A DNA stretch of 64,000 nt. Source: RPQJ01 sp963726665 (GTDB taxonomy: Bacteria; Pseudomonadota; Gammaproteobacteria; Steroidobacterales; Steroidobacteraceae). The stretch's first letter is position 1. Every line of letters begins with the position of its first letter. Positions 40,601 to 51,321 of this stretch are shown piece by piece. The stretch spans positions 1-64,000 of the forward strand of contig CAVSDW010000022.1 in assembly GCA_963726665.1 (NCBI GenBank), in the 5' to 3' direction. Below the pieces are notes generated by a model. That model made no database searches, had not been told where the DNA came from, and was given only the letters and a program-made list of their open reading frames with translations. Position numbers and translations under genes: made by a program.

Positions 40601-40836
40601 CGCGAGAGCGCAAGGGCGGTGCAGGCGGCACGACGTTCCGGCTGGAATACGCGGAAGCGCTCTATGCCAGCGCGTTGGCCCAGGGAGCCGATTCGGCGGG
40701 TCGCGCGGCGAGACAACGCGACCTCGCGGCGGGAGCAGAGCTGCTGGCCGGCGCATCATCCGAGGTGCGGCAGCTCTCTCCGACCCGCGAGCTTGCGGCG
40801 CGCATCGCAGCCGCCCGCGCTTCGTCGAGTTCCTGA
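37633..40836 (+). CDS. STAND-type NTPase with membrane helix and TPR-like repeats
   Basis: The product is 1067 residues. Residues about 20-45 (NPWLGLSSYTEETRAYFHGRDEE, shortened: PWLGLSSYTEE) begin the nSTAND-type module. Walker A GQSGLGKTS is at 58-66, Walker B LLIFDQFEEIF at about 149-159, a sensor-like ALREDYLAHLE at 217-227, and the winged-helix ELTHDVL at 396-402. A charged coiled coil (410-440) leads into one membrane helix (about 443-465). The C-terminal 600 residues are helical TPR-like repeats. STAND proteins sense a ligand through repeats and switch by NTP-driven oligomerisation. It is coupled to the SIR2-like/TIR gene, its probable effector. Confidence 0.88.
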   Translation: MSQKPDDLAASVAIDPENPWLGLSSYTEETRAYFHGRDEEAAELARRVQRKNLTVLFGQSGLGKTSLLRAGLVPRLRGEGFCPVYVRVDYNPESPSPSEQIKQAIFRATADAGHWSRPGTAIEGESLWEFLHHRGDLLRDASGRTLLPLLIFDQFEEIFTLAQADDAGRLRAREFLADLADLVENRPPAALEARLDEDETAAEDFDFARADYRILIALREDYLAHLESVKGTMPSITQNRMRLARMTGAQALAAVMQPGGRLVSQEVAESIVRFVAGGAELANAEVEPSLLSLICRELNNVRIAQKRQEISADLLAGSRDTILTEFYERALADQPEGVRRVIEDELLTESGYRESLAEERVTKALAAAGAAPDALAKLVNRRLLRIEERLDMRRVELTHDVLCSVVAASRDMRHEREARDEAERQLATQREREAATRRALVRARTIAAVCAVLMVVAGAGAAFGWINYRRAKAADVEAQQARGDAEKLVGFLIEDFYAELEPTGRLETINKLAQQTVGYFDKLPPRLVTSQTQIYRGMALIRGGGVLLAGDNIEGGNRNIAEAQALFKKLLAGGDRSEAVAYGRALSLFMPFSVWGTQGGPNSKPTDLLEAADLLRPFIGAPGTPKQLMITYADILNHLSHREGGVKGIALCDEARALLTQLGAVDLTDLNAASVYADTADSEARHALLLGRLEDSERLEHEVYDIADKVLAKRPGDLRSMKNRALAAGLLAEIATLRHDDAAAARYAAQAVQAGEDAVRFNPADLGTWQYWVMGRNQVAMFMYQRGEVDDAIEEARTTLTLASDERLPSSLQPILEDTWYRLAWLQAAMGRVKEAERYFAGGATASEESAKQFPESNPSHALQLIRVPASKARVQFNLGDAKGALAQASAAAGNLEKMSIAEDNPSARLRRDLTLAWTLGTVTEAALRLGRDADAEVAARRRLELPLSVLSSPVADKARRQALLALAVAKQGRGAEAQGILAPALEYYARERKGGAGGTTFRLEYAEALYASALAQGADSAGRAARQRDLAAGAELLAGASSEVRQLSPTRELAARIAAARASSSS

Positions 40837-40860
40837 GGACGCGCATCCCGGAGAGCCGCC

Positions 40861-42483
40861 ATGCACGGACTGATGCAGGATCACCCGCTGCTGATCTCCT
40901 CGTTGATCCGGCACGCCGCGGAGAACCACGGCCGGCGCGAGGTCGTCTCGCGGTTGGGCGACGGCAGCATCCACCGCACCGATTACGCGACCATCGAGCG
41001 ACGCTCGCGCCGCCTGGCGCGTGCGCTGGAATCGCGCGGGATCCGCTCGGGCGATCGCGTCGCCACGCTCGCCTGGAACACCTATCGGCACGTCGAGTGT
41101 TTCTACGGCGTTTCGGGTCACGGCGCCGTGCTGCACACGGTGAATCCGCGGCTCTTCCGCGAGCAGATTGCCTACATCATCGGTCACGCCGAGGACCGCG
41201 TACTCGTCTTCGACGCGGACCAGCTGCCGACCGTCGAGGCGATCGCACCCGAGATCGACTGCGTCGAGCGCTACGTCGTGCTTTGCAGCCGCGCCGAGCT
41301 GCCGAAATCCGACCGCCTGAAACTCGAGGCCTTTGATGACTGGATCGAGGGCGCGGACGACGACTACACGTGGCCGGACCTCGACGAGCGTGCCGCCTCG
41401 TCGCTCTGCTACACCTCGGGCACCACCGGCAATCCCAAGGGCGTGCTCTACAGTCATCGCTCGACACTGATCCACGCGCTTTCGGCGTCGCAGGCCGACG
41501 GATTCGCGCTGTCGGCGCTCGATGCGGTGATGCCGATCGCGCCGCTCTTCCACGCCAACGGCTGGTCGATGCCCTACGCCTGCCCGATGGTCGGCGCGAA
41601 GATGGTGCTGCCGGGCCACCAGATGGACGCGGCGAGCCTGTTCGAGCTGCTCTCCGCGGAAGGCGTCACCTTCGCGGTCGGTGTGCCGACGATCTGGACC
41701 ATGCTGCTCGCCTACATGAGCGAGCAGGGCGTGACGCTGCCGGACCTCGACCGTTGCATGGTGGGCGGAACGGCGCTGCCGCCCGCGGTCCAGAAGGCGC
41801 TCAAGGAAGTGCACGGCGTGCGCGTGGTCCACCTCTGGGGCATGACCGAGACGAGTCCGCTCGGGACCATGGGCACGCCGACCGCCGAGGTGGATGCGCT
41901 GCCGGAGGACGAGCGCCTGTCGCAGCTCCTCAAGCAGGGACGCGTCCCCTACGGCGCCGAGATCCAGGTGCGGGATTCGAGCGGGCGCGTTGCACCCAGG
42001 GATGGCGAGACCTTCGGGCCGCTGTGGATCCGCGGATCCTGGGTCGCATCCGGTTACTTCAAGGGCGAGGGCGGCGCGGTACTCGATGCCGACGGCTGGT
42101 TCCCGACCGGCGACGTGGCGACCTGGGACCGTTACGGCTACATGAAGATCACCGATCGCACCAAGGACGTCATCAAGTCAGGCGGCGAGTGGATCAGCTC
42201 CATCGACGTCGAGAACGCCGCGATGTCGCATCCGAAAGTAGCGCTCGCCGCGGCGGTCGCGGCTTTTCATCCCAAGTGGGACGAACGGCCGGTGCTGGTG
42301 ATCGTGCCGAAGGCGGGCCAGGAAATCACCCGCGAGGAAATGATCGAATTTCTCGCGCCGCAGATGGCGAAGTGGTGGCTGCCGGACGACGTCGTCTTCG
42401 TGAGCGAAATGCCGATGACCGCGACCGGCAAGATCCTGAAGGCAAAGCTGCGCGAACAGTACTGGGACCGCCTCGCAAAATAG
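40861..42483 (+). CDS. Medium/long-chain acyl-CoA ligase (3-methylthiopropionyl-CoA ligase-like)
   Basis: The product is 540 residues of the AMP-forming ligase superfamily: P-loop-like YTSGTTGNPKG, WGMTETSPLG, GWFPTGDVATWD and DRTKDVIKSGGEWIS, with the catalytic C-terminal Lys in TATGKILKAKLR. It activates a carboxylic acid with ATP and CoA. The overall pattern is like AlkK/DmdB-type medium-chain ligases. It begins 24 bases after the STAND gene on the same strand, so co-transcription is possible, though a functional link is not evident. Confidence 0.9.
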   Translation: MHGLMQDHPLLISSLIRHAAENHGRREVVSRLGDGSIHRTDYATIERRSRRLARALESRGIRSGDRVATLAWNTYRHVECFYGVSGHGAVLHTVNPRLFREQIAYIIGHAEDRVLVFDADQLPTVEAIAPEIDCVERYVVLCSRAELPKSDRLKLEAFDDWIEGADDDYTWPDLDERAASSLCYTSGTTGNPKGVLYSHRSTLIHALSASQADGFALSALDAVMPIAPLFHANGWSMPYACPMVGAKMVLPGHQMDAASLFELLSAEGVTFAVGVPTIWTMLLAYMSEQGVTLPDLDRCMVGGTALPPAVQKALKEVHGVRVVHLWGMTETSPLGTMGTPTAEVDALPEDERLSQLLKQGRVPYGAEIQVRDSSGRVAPRDGETFGPLWIRGSWVASGYFKGEGGAVLDADGWFPTGDVATWDRYGYMKITDRTKDVIKSGGEWISSIDVENAAMSHPKVALAAAVAAFHPKWDERPVLVIVPKAGQEITREEMIEFLAPQMAKWWLPDDVVFVSEMPMTATGKILKAKLREQYWDRLAK

Positions 42484-42610
42484 CCGGCGCGTCGGCGGGT
42501 ACCCGGCTGCCCGGAACATCGACTGCCCCGGGGCGGTGTCGACGCGACCGCGGGCCTGCTGCATGATGTGAGTCTCTGGCATGCATGGACAGTCTTTCCG
42601 GAGTACTGCA

Positions 42611-43896
42611 ATGCGAACGATCATCGTTTCGACGGCCCTCGTGCTCGTGGCCGGACTCCTCGCCCTTGCCGGCTGCGATACCGCAATCACGGCGGGTGGC
42701 CAGGCCAAGGTTCGTGTCGTCAACGCCAGCATGGACTACGCTGCCGTCGACATGTACCTGGACGACAAGCGCAGGATTTCGAACGTCGGCTACGAAACCG
42801 CCAGCTCGTACCTGACCGTCGACGCGGACAGCTACACGACGGAATTCACGCGGGCAGATGCCTCCAGTGCGCTGGCATCCTTCAAACAGGAATATGCCCG
42901 AGATGACCGCTATACGTTTCTGGCCATGGGCCGGACCGGAGGCTTCCAGGTGCTCACGCTGGACGAAACCGCCGGCGAGGCGTCGAGCGGCAAGACCAAG
43001 GTCCGCCTCGTGAACGCCGCAGCCGACGCCGGCAACCTCGACGTCTATCTCACCGACGCGACGACTTCACTCGCGGATGCTTCGCCCACGTTCACCAACG
43101 TTTCGGTGGATGCCCTCGCATCCGAAGGCTACGTGAACCTCGACAACGGCACCTACCGATTGCGGGCGACGGCGGCGGGCAGCACGTCCGACGTTCGGCT
43201 CGACGTCGCTGCCGTCAGCCTGGCGAGCAAGGCCGTGAATACGATCGTCCTGACGGGCACGACGGGCGGCGTACTCGCCGACGCGATGCTTCTCCCGCAG
43301 GACAAGTCCGCGACGCTGCTCAAGAACACGAAAGCGCGTGTCCGGGCCGTCGTCGGGCTCGACGGCGGGACGAGTGCGGCGGTCAGCGTAGGCGCGACGC
43401 CGCTGCTCTCGGCCGCGTCGATACCCGTGCTCGGCAGCTACCAGGTCGTCGACGCCGGGGCCGCGGCCGTTACGCTGACCGTCGACGGAGCAACGATCCC
43501 CGTGAGCGGCGTGACCCTGTCTTCGGGCTCCGACTACACGCTCGTCTACACGGGTGCCGCAGCGAGCCCGCAGCAGTCGTTGGTCGCCGACGTGAATCGA
43601 CTGCCTGGTTCCGGCACGTTCAGGATCCGGCTGATCAACGCCATGTCGGCGCTGAACGAGCCGCTTTCCCTCGCGGTGAACTTCCTGCCCGCGGTCGACT
43701 CGATCGGGCTGGGCTCAGTCGCACTCTCGGACGAGATAGATGCATTCACCAGCGGCCGCCTGGACGTCACGCGGGTCACGACGTCGGCCGTTCTGTATTC
43801 GTGACCAGCCTGACGCTCGACAGCCAGGGCGTCTATACGCAGGTGATGTTCGGCTCCAGCAGCTCTCCGTCGGGGGCGCTGCGCAAGGACCGCTAA
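42611..43896 (+). CDS. DUF4397 lipoprotein, copy 1, frame broken near the 3' end
   Basis: About 428 residues after correction. The signal peptide and lipobox LALAGC indicate an outer- or inner-membrane lipoprotein. The mature part is two or more DUF4397 beta-sandwich units (KVRVVNASMDYAAVDMYLDD; KVRLVNAAADAGNLDVYLTD). The frame stops at 43804 after VLYS, but one missing base there restores 30 more residues identical to copy 2 (QGVYTQVMFGSSSSPSG, then ALRKDR). ATG 42611 has GGAG at 42600-42603. A near-identical paralogue lies at 53580. A surface or periplasmic binding role is possible; function is unknown. Confidence 0.82.
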
Positions 43897-43899
43897 CGC

Positions 43900-44118
43900 G
43901 TGCTCCGCGGGTGCTCGGGAGAGCATGACCGGCCCACCGGCGAGCGTGCATGGCTGTGCCGCGCGATCTTTCGGGCGATTGAGCGGGGCGAAGGCGACCA
44001 GCGCCTCTTGTCCATCGTCGATGAACTGGGCGCCCTCGGTCCCATCGACGGATTGAAGGACGCGCTTGCGAGACTCAGAAAGCACGGCCGCGGCCGCGGT
44101 ACTCGCAGCCGAGATTGA
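43900..44118 (+). CDS. Possible 72-residue protein, unknown
   Basis: A frame from GTG 43900 gives a helical, charged product (AIFRAIERGEGDQRLLSIVDELGALG, in short IERGEGDQRLLSIVDELG). It follows the DUF4397 stop by three bases. No family is recognised and the opposite strand also has an open frame, so support is weak. Confidence 0.25.
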   Translation: MLRGCSGEHDRPTGERAWLCRAIFRAIERGEGDQRLLSIVDELGALGPIDGLKDALARLRKHGRGRGTRSRD

Positions 44119-44436
44119 GCAGCTTCCCTGCCCATCGGGTTTTTTGAAACGTGCGGATCATCAGGCATGGCTGCCAGTGCAGATCAGGCAGTCATAACAA
44201 CACCGCAACCCGCCGACGGGGACCGTGGGAACGGTTGCTGACCCGCGTGCCTACGAATGCGACAAACGCGTCCGTGATCCGACCGCGCTTGACCATTCTT
44301 GACTGTCGGCGGGCGGATCTGCTGGCACCATCTCCTCCCGATGAGACGCGCCGCTGACGCGGCGCTCGCCGTTGACCGGGAGGATCACGCTCACCGGTGG
44401 TCACACCCAGCGCACGCAATTAGCAGGTTCCCGACA
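44119..44436. other. Gene-free stretch before the second DUF4397 gene
   Basis: Nothing convincing was found in these 318 bases apart from a short T-run at about 44139-44144 following GC-rich DNA, which might end the upstream transcript. Open frames on both strands look like GC-driven shadows. Confidence 0.4.
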
Positions 44437-45771
44437 ATGCGAAGAGCGAAACATGTTTGGTCGTGCATGATCCTTGCTGTATGCGCGCTGGCGGTCGCGG
44501 GCTGCGGTAGTGGTGGCGGCGGCGGCAGTAGCACGCACAGCACCAGCAAGAGCTCGTACCCGGAACTGCGACTGGCGAACGCGACGGCATCGAGCAGCCT
44601 CGTGCTCAACGCGGCCGGGTTGAGCGATACAGATATCTCATTCTCGAGCGGCAGCGTCGCCGCGGGCGGAGCAAGCAGCTACTACTCGACGAAGGATCAG
44701 AGCTACACGGTTGGCGTATCGGCGACCGATGGGACGCTGGTCGGGTCGACAGAAACGCTCGGCCTGTCGGCGGACACGAGCTACACCTTGCTCGGCTTCG
44801 AGCGACTGGGCGCCGTGAACACCCTCGTCATCTACGACGAGCAGGCAACACCGTCCAGTGGCTTTGCCTCGATGGCCGTCGCCAATGCGTCGCGCGACGC
44901 CGGGACACTGGACGTGTATCTCGTCGCACCCAACGCCGGTTTGAACGGCGTATCGCCCGCCTATTCGAGCATATATGCGAAATCGACGTCGAGCGCACAG
45001 TCGATCACTGCGGGCACCTACGACATTGTGGTTACGGCCAGCGGCAAGCCAAACGACGTGCGTCTCAGGATGTCCGCGGTTACGCTGGACAGCAAGGACA
45101 TGCTCACGCTCGCACTGACGTGCACGTCGGGCGGCAGCCTGGTCAATGGCGCCCTCGTACACCAGGGCGGCACCCTGACGCGTTATCCGGCCACCAACGC
45201 CCGAGTACGCGTGGTGGGTGCCTTTCCGGCCAGTACTTCCGGAAACACAGTCGTCTCGGTGAGCGTTGGCGGCGTCTCGCTGCCCAATCTGACGGCGCCG
45301 TCAGCTGGTGCGTACAACCTGGTCGGCGGAGACACCAGCACCTACTCCGTCAAGGTTGATGGTGCTGACGTGGCTGCCCTGCCGGCCGTGACTTTCCACA
45401 ACGGCGGCGATTACACGATCCTCGCCTACGGTGCTCCCGCCAGCCCGAGCGTCGCGGTATTTACCGATAGTAACCAGCCGTCGAGCAGTGGATCTGCGAA
45501 TCTGCGCCTGGTCAATGCCGCCGTCTCCGGCGGCGGCCTCACGCTCAGTGACGACTACGTTCCAATCAACGTCGACGTGCAGTACGGCACCAGCTCAACG
45601 TACTCGCCGGCCACAGGGTCCAGTAGTGCGCTGCTGACAATCACATCGCCCGTCGCAGCGTTTCCGACATATACAGCCAGCGACGTCAGCATTGTCGGCA
45701 GCGGCGTGTATACGATCTTTGTGCTGGGCAGCACGGCGTCGCCTGTCATCGCATTTGCCAAGGACCGATGA
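44437..45771 (+). CDS. DUF4397-type lipoprotein, divergent member
   Basis: The product is 444 residues from ATG 44437. Signal peptide and lipobox VAGC are followed by a Gly/Ser linker, then two DUF4397-like units (ELRLANATASSSLVLN and SMAVANASRDAGTLDVYLV). The C-terminal VYTIFVLGSTASPVIAFAKDR aligns with the end of the other DUF4397 copies, but overall identity is low. It is probably anchored in the outer membrane. Function unknown. Confidence 0.82.
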   Translation: MRRAKHVWSCMILAVCALAVAGCGSGGGGGSSTHSTSKSSYPELRLANATASSSLVLNAAGLSDTDISFSSGSVAAGGASSYYSTKDQSYTVGVSATDGTLVGSTETLGLSADTSYTLLGFERLGAVNTLVIYDEQATPSSGFASMAVANASRDAGTLDVYLVAPNAGLNGVSPAYSSIYAKSTSSAQSITAGTYDIVVTASGKPNDVRLRMSAVTLDSKDMLTLALTCTSGGSLVNGALVHQGGTLTRYPATNARVRVVGAFPASTSGNTVVSVSVGGVSLPNLTAPSAGAYNLVGGDTSTYSVKVDGADVAALPAVTFHNGGDYTILAYGAPASPSVAVFTDSNQPSSSGSANLRLVNAAVSGGGLTLSDDYVPINVDVQYGTSSTYSPATGSSSALLTITSPVAAFPTYTASDVSIVGSGVYTIFVLGSTASPVIAFAKDR

Positions 45772-45876
45772 GGACACGGATTCGTGGTTGGTTGCGTCCG
45801 GCCAGCCTGCGACGCTGGGTGACAGCGTATACAGTGTCGGTGCACTCCTTGCCTGCCGACCATTCGACCGGGCCTT

Positions 45877-45882
45877 TATAAT
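45877..45882 (+). promoter_or_regulatory. Consensus -10 box before the response-regulator gene
   Basis: TATAAT lies 76 bases upstream of the regulator ATG in the 187-base intergenic region. No good -35 box is at 17 bases; TTGCCT at 45849 is too far, so the promoter may depend on an activator. Confidence 0.35.
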
Positions 45883-45958
45883 GCGCCTGACGACGCCCGG
45901 ATCGATGACCACGGCGAGGGCGTGGACTGTTTCCCGCACGTGGCCGACGCCTGAAGCA

Positions 45959-46678
45959 ATGTCAAACCGCAGACCGCACGTACTGATCGTGGATGACGAC
46001 TCGGAGCTGCGCGCCATGCTGACCGAGTATCTCGCCAACGAGCAGATCGAAGTGGATGTCGCAGTGGACGGAATCGCGGCGCTGCGCAGCATCGAGCGAC
46101 AGCGTCCGGACCTTGTGCTGCTCGACGTCACCATGCCGGGCCTGAACGGATTCGACGTCCTGCGCAGGCTCCGCGAAAAGTGGCCTATACCGGTCCTGAT
46201 GCTCACAGCGCGGGACGACGTGGTCGACCGCGTCCTTGGTCTCGAACTCGGGGCAGACGACTACCTGACGAAGCCATTCAACGGACGTGAACTGCTGGCG
46301 CGCATCCACGCGGTGCTGCGCCGATCACAGGGCACGGTCGCGGGCGCCGAGCCGGAGGTGCTTCGCGTCGGGCAGCTGAGCCTGGAGACCGGGCTGCACG
46401 AGGCGCGCGTGGACGAAACCGTTATGGATCTCACGGACGCGGAATTCCGGGTTCTAGAGGTGCTGGTGCGCAATGCCGGCCGGGTGGTTTCCCGCGGCGA
46501 GCTGACCATGAAGGCGCTGGGGAGGCGCCACGTCGGCCTCGATCGGAGTGTCGACACGCACGTCAGCAACCTTAGACGAAAGCTGGGCACGGCCGTCGAA
46601 CAAACCACGCCCATTCTCGGCGTCCGTGGGGCGGGCTACATGATCGGACTGCCCTCCGTCACCGGCGCCGATCGATAG
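45959..46678 (+). CDS. OmpR-family response regulator, CpxR-like
   Basis: The product is 239 residues from ATG 45959. Receiver: VDDDSE, phospho-acceptor Asp in LVLLDVTMPG, Thr in MLTARDD and Lys in TKPFNG. Output: winged helix with VDTHVSNLRRKLG and GVRGAGYMIG. The sequence is of the CpxR type. The kinase gene follows 19 bases later. Facing it on the opposite strand is an efflux operon and a CpxP/Spy-like gene, the likely regulon. Confidence 0.92.
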   Translation: MSNRRPHVLIVDDDSELRAMLTEYLANEQIEVDVAVDGIAALRSIERQRPDLVLLDVTMPGLNGFDVLRRLREKWPIPVLMLTARDDVVDRVLGLELGADDYLTKPFNGRELLARIHAVLRRSQGTVAGAEPEVLRVGQLSLETGLHEARVDETVMDLTDAEFRVLEVLVRNAGRVVSRGELTMKALGRRHVGLDRSVDTHVSNLRRKLGTAVEQTTPILGVRGAGYMIGLPSVTGADR

Positions 46679-46697
46679 AGCGCGTCGGTGGGCAGTC

Positions 46698-48065
46698 ATG
46701 TTCAAGCGGGCATTCATTTCCTTCTGGGCCACCATCGTCTTCTTTGCGCTGGCGGCCGCGGCAATCACGGCAATCAATTTCCACGAGGAAGCCGTGGAGC
46801 CGCAGCGTCTCGCCAAGCAGGCGCAGGCCGTGCTGACCGAGGGTGGTGAGGAGCGCCTGAAGACGTGGTTGGTGGCTCGCAATGAGCAGGACCCGACGCA
46901 ACGGATACTGGTGATCGATGCGGCCGGTCACGAGTTACTTGGGCGCCGTCTGCCGGGCATGCTCCAGCCTCGACTGCCGGTGGGCGCCCGGCCGATGATG
47001 GCGCCACCTCCAGGGTCGCCGATGGGCGCGGTAGGCGCATTGCCTGACCTGCCGATATTTCCACGAATCACGGGCAGGGATGGCACGACGTATACGGTGC
47101 TGCTCGACCCGCCCCCGCGTCGCGGGCTGTTCTCGCCTCCATTCTCTTTGCTGGCGAAGACCATTCTGATGCTGTTGGCGTTCGTCATCAGCGGAGTTGT
47201 CTCCTATGGATTCGCGCGCTCGATCACCCGACCGCTGGAGCTGCTGCAGGGGACTGCGAAACAGCTCGCGGCGGGGCGTCTCGAGACCCGCACCGCACCG
47301 TCGGTTGGCCGAAGGCAGGACGAGATCGGCATGCTGGCGCGCGAGATCGATGCAATGGCCGGCAGGCTCGCAGCGATGGTGGAGGCACGCCAGCACCTGC
47401 TGCGCGACCTGTCCCACGAACTGCGATCCCCACTTGCGCGGCTGCAGATGGCGGTGGGCCTGGCGCGACAGTCCGGAACCGACGGAGCGGCGCAACTCGC
47501 GCGCATCGAGCGCGAGGGCGAGCGACTGGAGCAGCTGATCGCCAGAATCCTCGAGTACGCCAGGCTCGAACGGGATTCCTCGACGCTGGCACGCGAAGAG
47601 GTCGACGTTGCCGACCTGGTGCGACTCGTTGTACTCGACGCCGAGTTCGAGGCGCAGGCGTCACCCGGGCGGATCCGCCTTGCGCTGGGCTGCAGAGGCA
47701 AACGGTCCCGTTGCACTGCTGTCGAACGCGGATCCTGCGGTCCTGCACACGGCCATCGATAACATCGTGCGCAATGCGCTCGTGCATGGCGGCGATGGCC
47801 CGATCGAGGTAAGCGTCAGCACGATCGAGGCGGCGAAATCGTGATCGAAGTGCGCGATCGGGGGCCCGGCGTGCCGCCAAGGGACCTGACGCGGATATTC
47901 GAGCCATTCTTCCGCGTTGCAAGCGATGAACCCGGCCGGCCCGTCAATGGCTATGGCATCGGACTCGCGCTGGCGGTCAAGGCGGTCCAGCTGCACGGCG
48001 GTCGCGTCGAGGCTGTCAACGCCGAGGGTGGAGGACTCCGGGTCCGGAGTCGTATTGCCGCTTGA
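46698..48065 (+). CDS. Sensor histidine kinase, CpxA-like, with two compensating frame breaks
   Basis: About 455 residues after correction. Layout: helix at 5-27, periplasmic domain with a Pro/Met-rich stretch (RPMMAPPPGSPMG), helix (AKTILMLLAFVISGVVSYGF), HAMP, phospho-acceptor RDLSHELRSPLARLQ, N-box IDNIVRNALVHGG and G-box VRDRGPGVP...GYGIGLALAVKAV. The frame changes near 47695 and returns near 47838; net length is a multiple of three. Both halves are well conserved, so base-calling error is likely. It is the partner of the preceding regulator. Confidence 0.85.
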
Positions 48066-48120
48066 CCGGCAGTAGCGAGTGACGCGGCGACTCCAAGGCC
48101 GGCGGGTCCGGTCCCCAACG

Positions 48121-49324
<1,204 letters not shown>

Positions 49325-49325
<1 letters not shown>

Positions 49326-50029
49326 TACTGGGCCCCCATGACCCGTTGGTCACTCTCGATGCGCCCGTCGACGAAGCGCACGACCCGCTGCGCGTAAGCG
49401 GCGACGTCCGGCTCATGGGTCACCATGAGCACCGTGATGCCTTGTTGTCGGTTCAGTACAGTAATCAGGTCCATGATCTCCGCGCTGGTGCGGCTGTCGA
49501 GGTTGCCCGTGGGCTCGTCGGCGAGCAGCACTGCGGGGCGGGTCACAATGGCTCGCGCAATGGCTACACGTTGCTGCTGCCCGCCAGACAGTTCGCCCGG
49601 CGTGTGGTCTTCGCGGCCCTGCAGCCCAACCTGTGCGAGGGCTGCCCGCGCGACTGCGTGTCGCTCGCTGGCCGGGCCGCCACGGTAGATGAGCGGCAAC
49701 TCGACGTTCTCGAGAGCGGTCGTGCGGGCGAGCAGGTTGAAGCCCTGGAACACAAAGCCCAGGAAATGGCGGCGCAACAAGGCGCGCTGTGTCCGTGACA
49801 GCTGTTCAACGTGAACACCGTCGAATTCATACGTGCCACCAGTCGGCACGTCGAGGCACCCGAGAATGTTCATGGCCGTCGATTTACCGGAGCCGCTCGG
49901 TCCCATGATGGCTACGAATTCACCGCCCCTGACGTCGAGGTCGATACCGCTCAATGCCCGGACAGTGGCCTCGCCGTCACCGTATGTCCGGGTTATGGCA
50001 GTCAACCGAATGAGGGGCTTATCGCTCAT
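49325..50029 (-). CDS. MacB/LolD-type ABC ATPase
   Basis: The product is 234 residues. Walker A GPSGSGKST, signature LSGGQQQR, Walker B VLLADEPTGNLDSRTS and switch VTHEPDVAAY are complete. This is the mechanotransmission type that powers MacB or LolCDE-like permeases. It overlaps the adaptor gene upstream (ATGA) and the permease gene downstream. Confidence 0.93.
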
Positions 50030-51321
50030 GGTGCGGCGGTGCTCGCCTCCGTGATGACCTCCATACCAGCCTTGAGGCCGCCGCCGGTAATCTCAGTGTG
50101 TGTGCCGTCGCTGGCGCCGGTCGTCACGTCGACCGGCTCGGGTTGGCCGCCCCTCAGCAGCCAGACGCGAGTCGACCCCTTGCGGTGGTCGGCGACACCT
50201 TCTTCTCCGGCGCCGGAGGCCGTGGCATCAGCATGCTGGTGATACCGCCCGCGGGGCGCGCCTGCGTCGCGTCCGCATTCGGAGGCACGAAGCGCAGTGC
50301 GGCGTTTGGGACCAGCAGCACGTCCGCACGCGACAGCGTGGTGATCGTGGCGGTGCCAGTCATGCCCGGCCGCAGGGTAAGGTCATCGTTGTCAACCTCG
50401 AGCACCGAGGGATAGGAGATCACACCGTCCTCCTCCTGCGATCCGTAGCCGACACGCGAAATGACCGCCTCGTACAGGCGCCCGGGCCACGCATCCACGG
50501 TAAAGGTTGCCGACTGGCCAACCTTGATCTGGCCGACGTCTGCTTCGTCTACATCCACCTGCAATTCCATCTTGCGGAGGTCTTCGGCGAGCTTGAAGAG
50601 CACCGGTGCCTGAAACGAGGCGGCCACGGTCTGGCCGGGCTCCACGTCACGTAGCAATACGAGGCCGTCGATCGGGGAGCGAATGCTGGCCTTGCGAAGA
50701 TTCGTCTCGTCCGAACGCAGGTTGGCGCGGGCCTGGTCGACACCCGCGCGCGCGCTGGCTGCATTGGCGTTGGCGCGTTTCACGTCGGCCACGGCCGCGT
50801 CGATCTCGCTGCGCGACGGCACCTTGCCGCCGGACAGTTCCGAGACCTTCCGGTATCGCTCGAGCGTGGCAACCGTCTCCTCTACCGTAGCCTGCGCCTG
50901 CATCAGGGACGCTCTGGCGGCCATGAGACTCGCACGTGACTTGTCGCGTGCGTCCTCGAGCCTGGATACGTCGAGTTGCGCAAGCAACTGCCCCTCTTCG
51001 AACCCGATCGTTATCGTCCACAAACACTCGGTCAACGATGCCTGACAGTTCGCTGCCGACCTCCACTTCGTTCGTCGGTTGCAGATTGCCGGTGGCGGAG
51101 ATCGTAACGACCAGCGTGCCGACCGCGGCGGTCGCGGTGTGGTACAGCGGTGCGTGGCTGTCAGGGCGCAGTCGCAGCAGGGCGACCAGGATCAGCAACG
51201 CGATGAGCGCAACGGCGCCCACGACAATGACACGGCGCCGCCGCACGGATCCACCGGCAGAGCGAGCCAGAATGTCGCGCAGGCCGCTTGCCGGTTTGTC
51301 GGTCGGAACGTCGGGATTCAT
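50026..51321 (-). CDS. MacA-like periplasmic adaptor (HlyD family), two frame breaks
   Basis: About 431 residues after correction. The N-terminal inner-membrane helix (VIVVGAVALIALLILVALL) is followed by a lipoyl half-motif (GTLVVTISATGNLQPTNEVEV), a coiled-coil hairpin, the second lipoyl half (ASIRSPIDGLVLLRDVEPGQ) and beta-barrel regions. Breaks lie near 51010 and 50165. With them fixed the end reads GGGLKAGMEVITEASTAAP and the stop overlaps the ATPase ATG. It links the permease to the outer-membrane factor. Confidence 0.85.

Noticed and set aside
37438..40716. 1092-codon minus-strand frame opposite the STAND gene
   Set aside because: Its composition is Arg/His/Gln-rich without any domain, and the plus strand has complete STAND motifs.
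36254..40836. Classical restriction-modification or BREX-type locus
   Set aside because: No methylase, nuclease or BREX gene is present; only the SIR2-like/TIR and STAND genes are seen.
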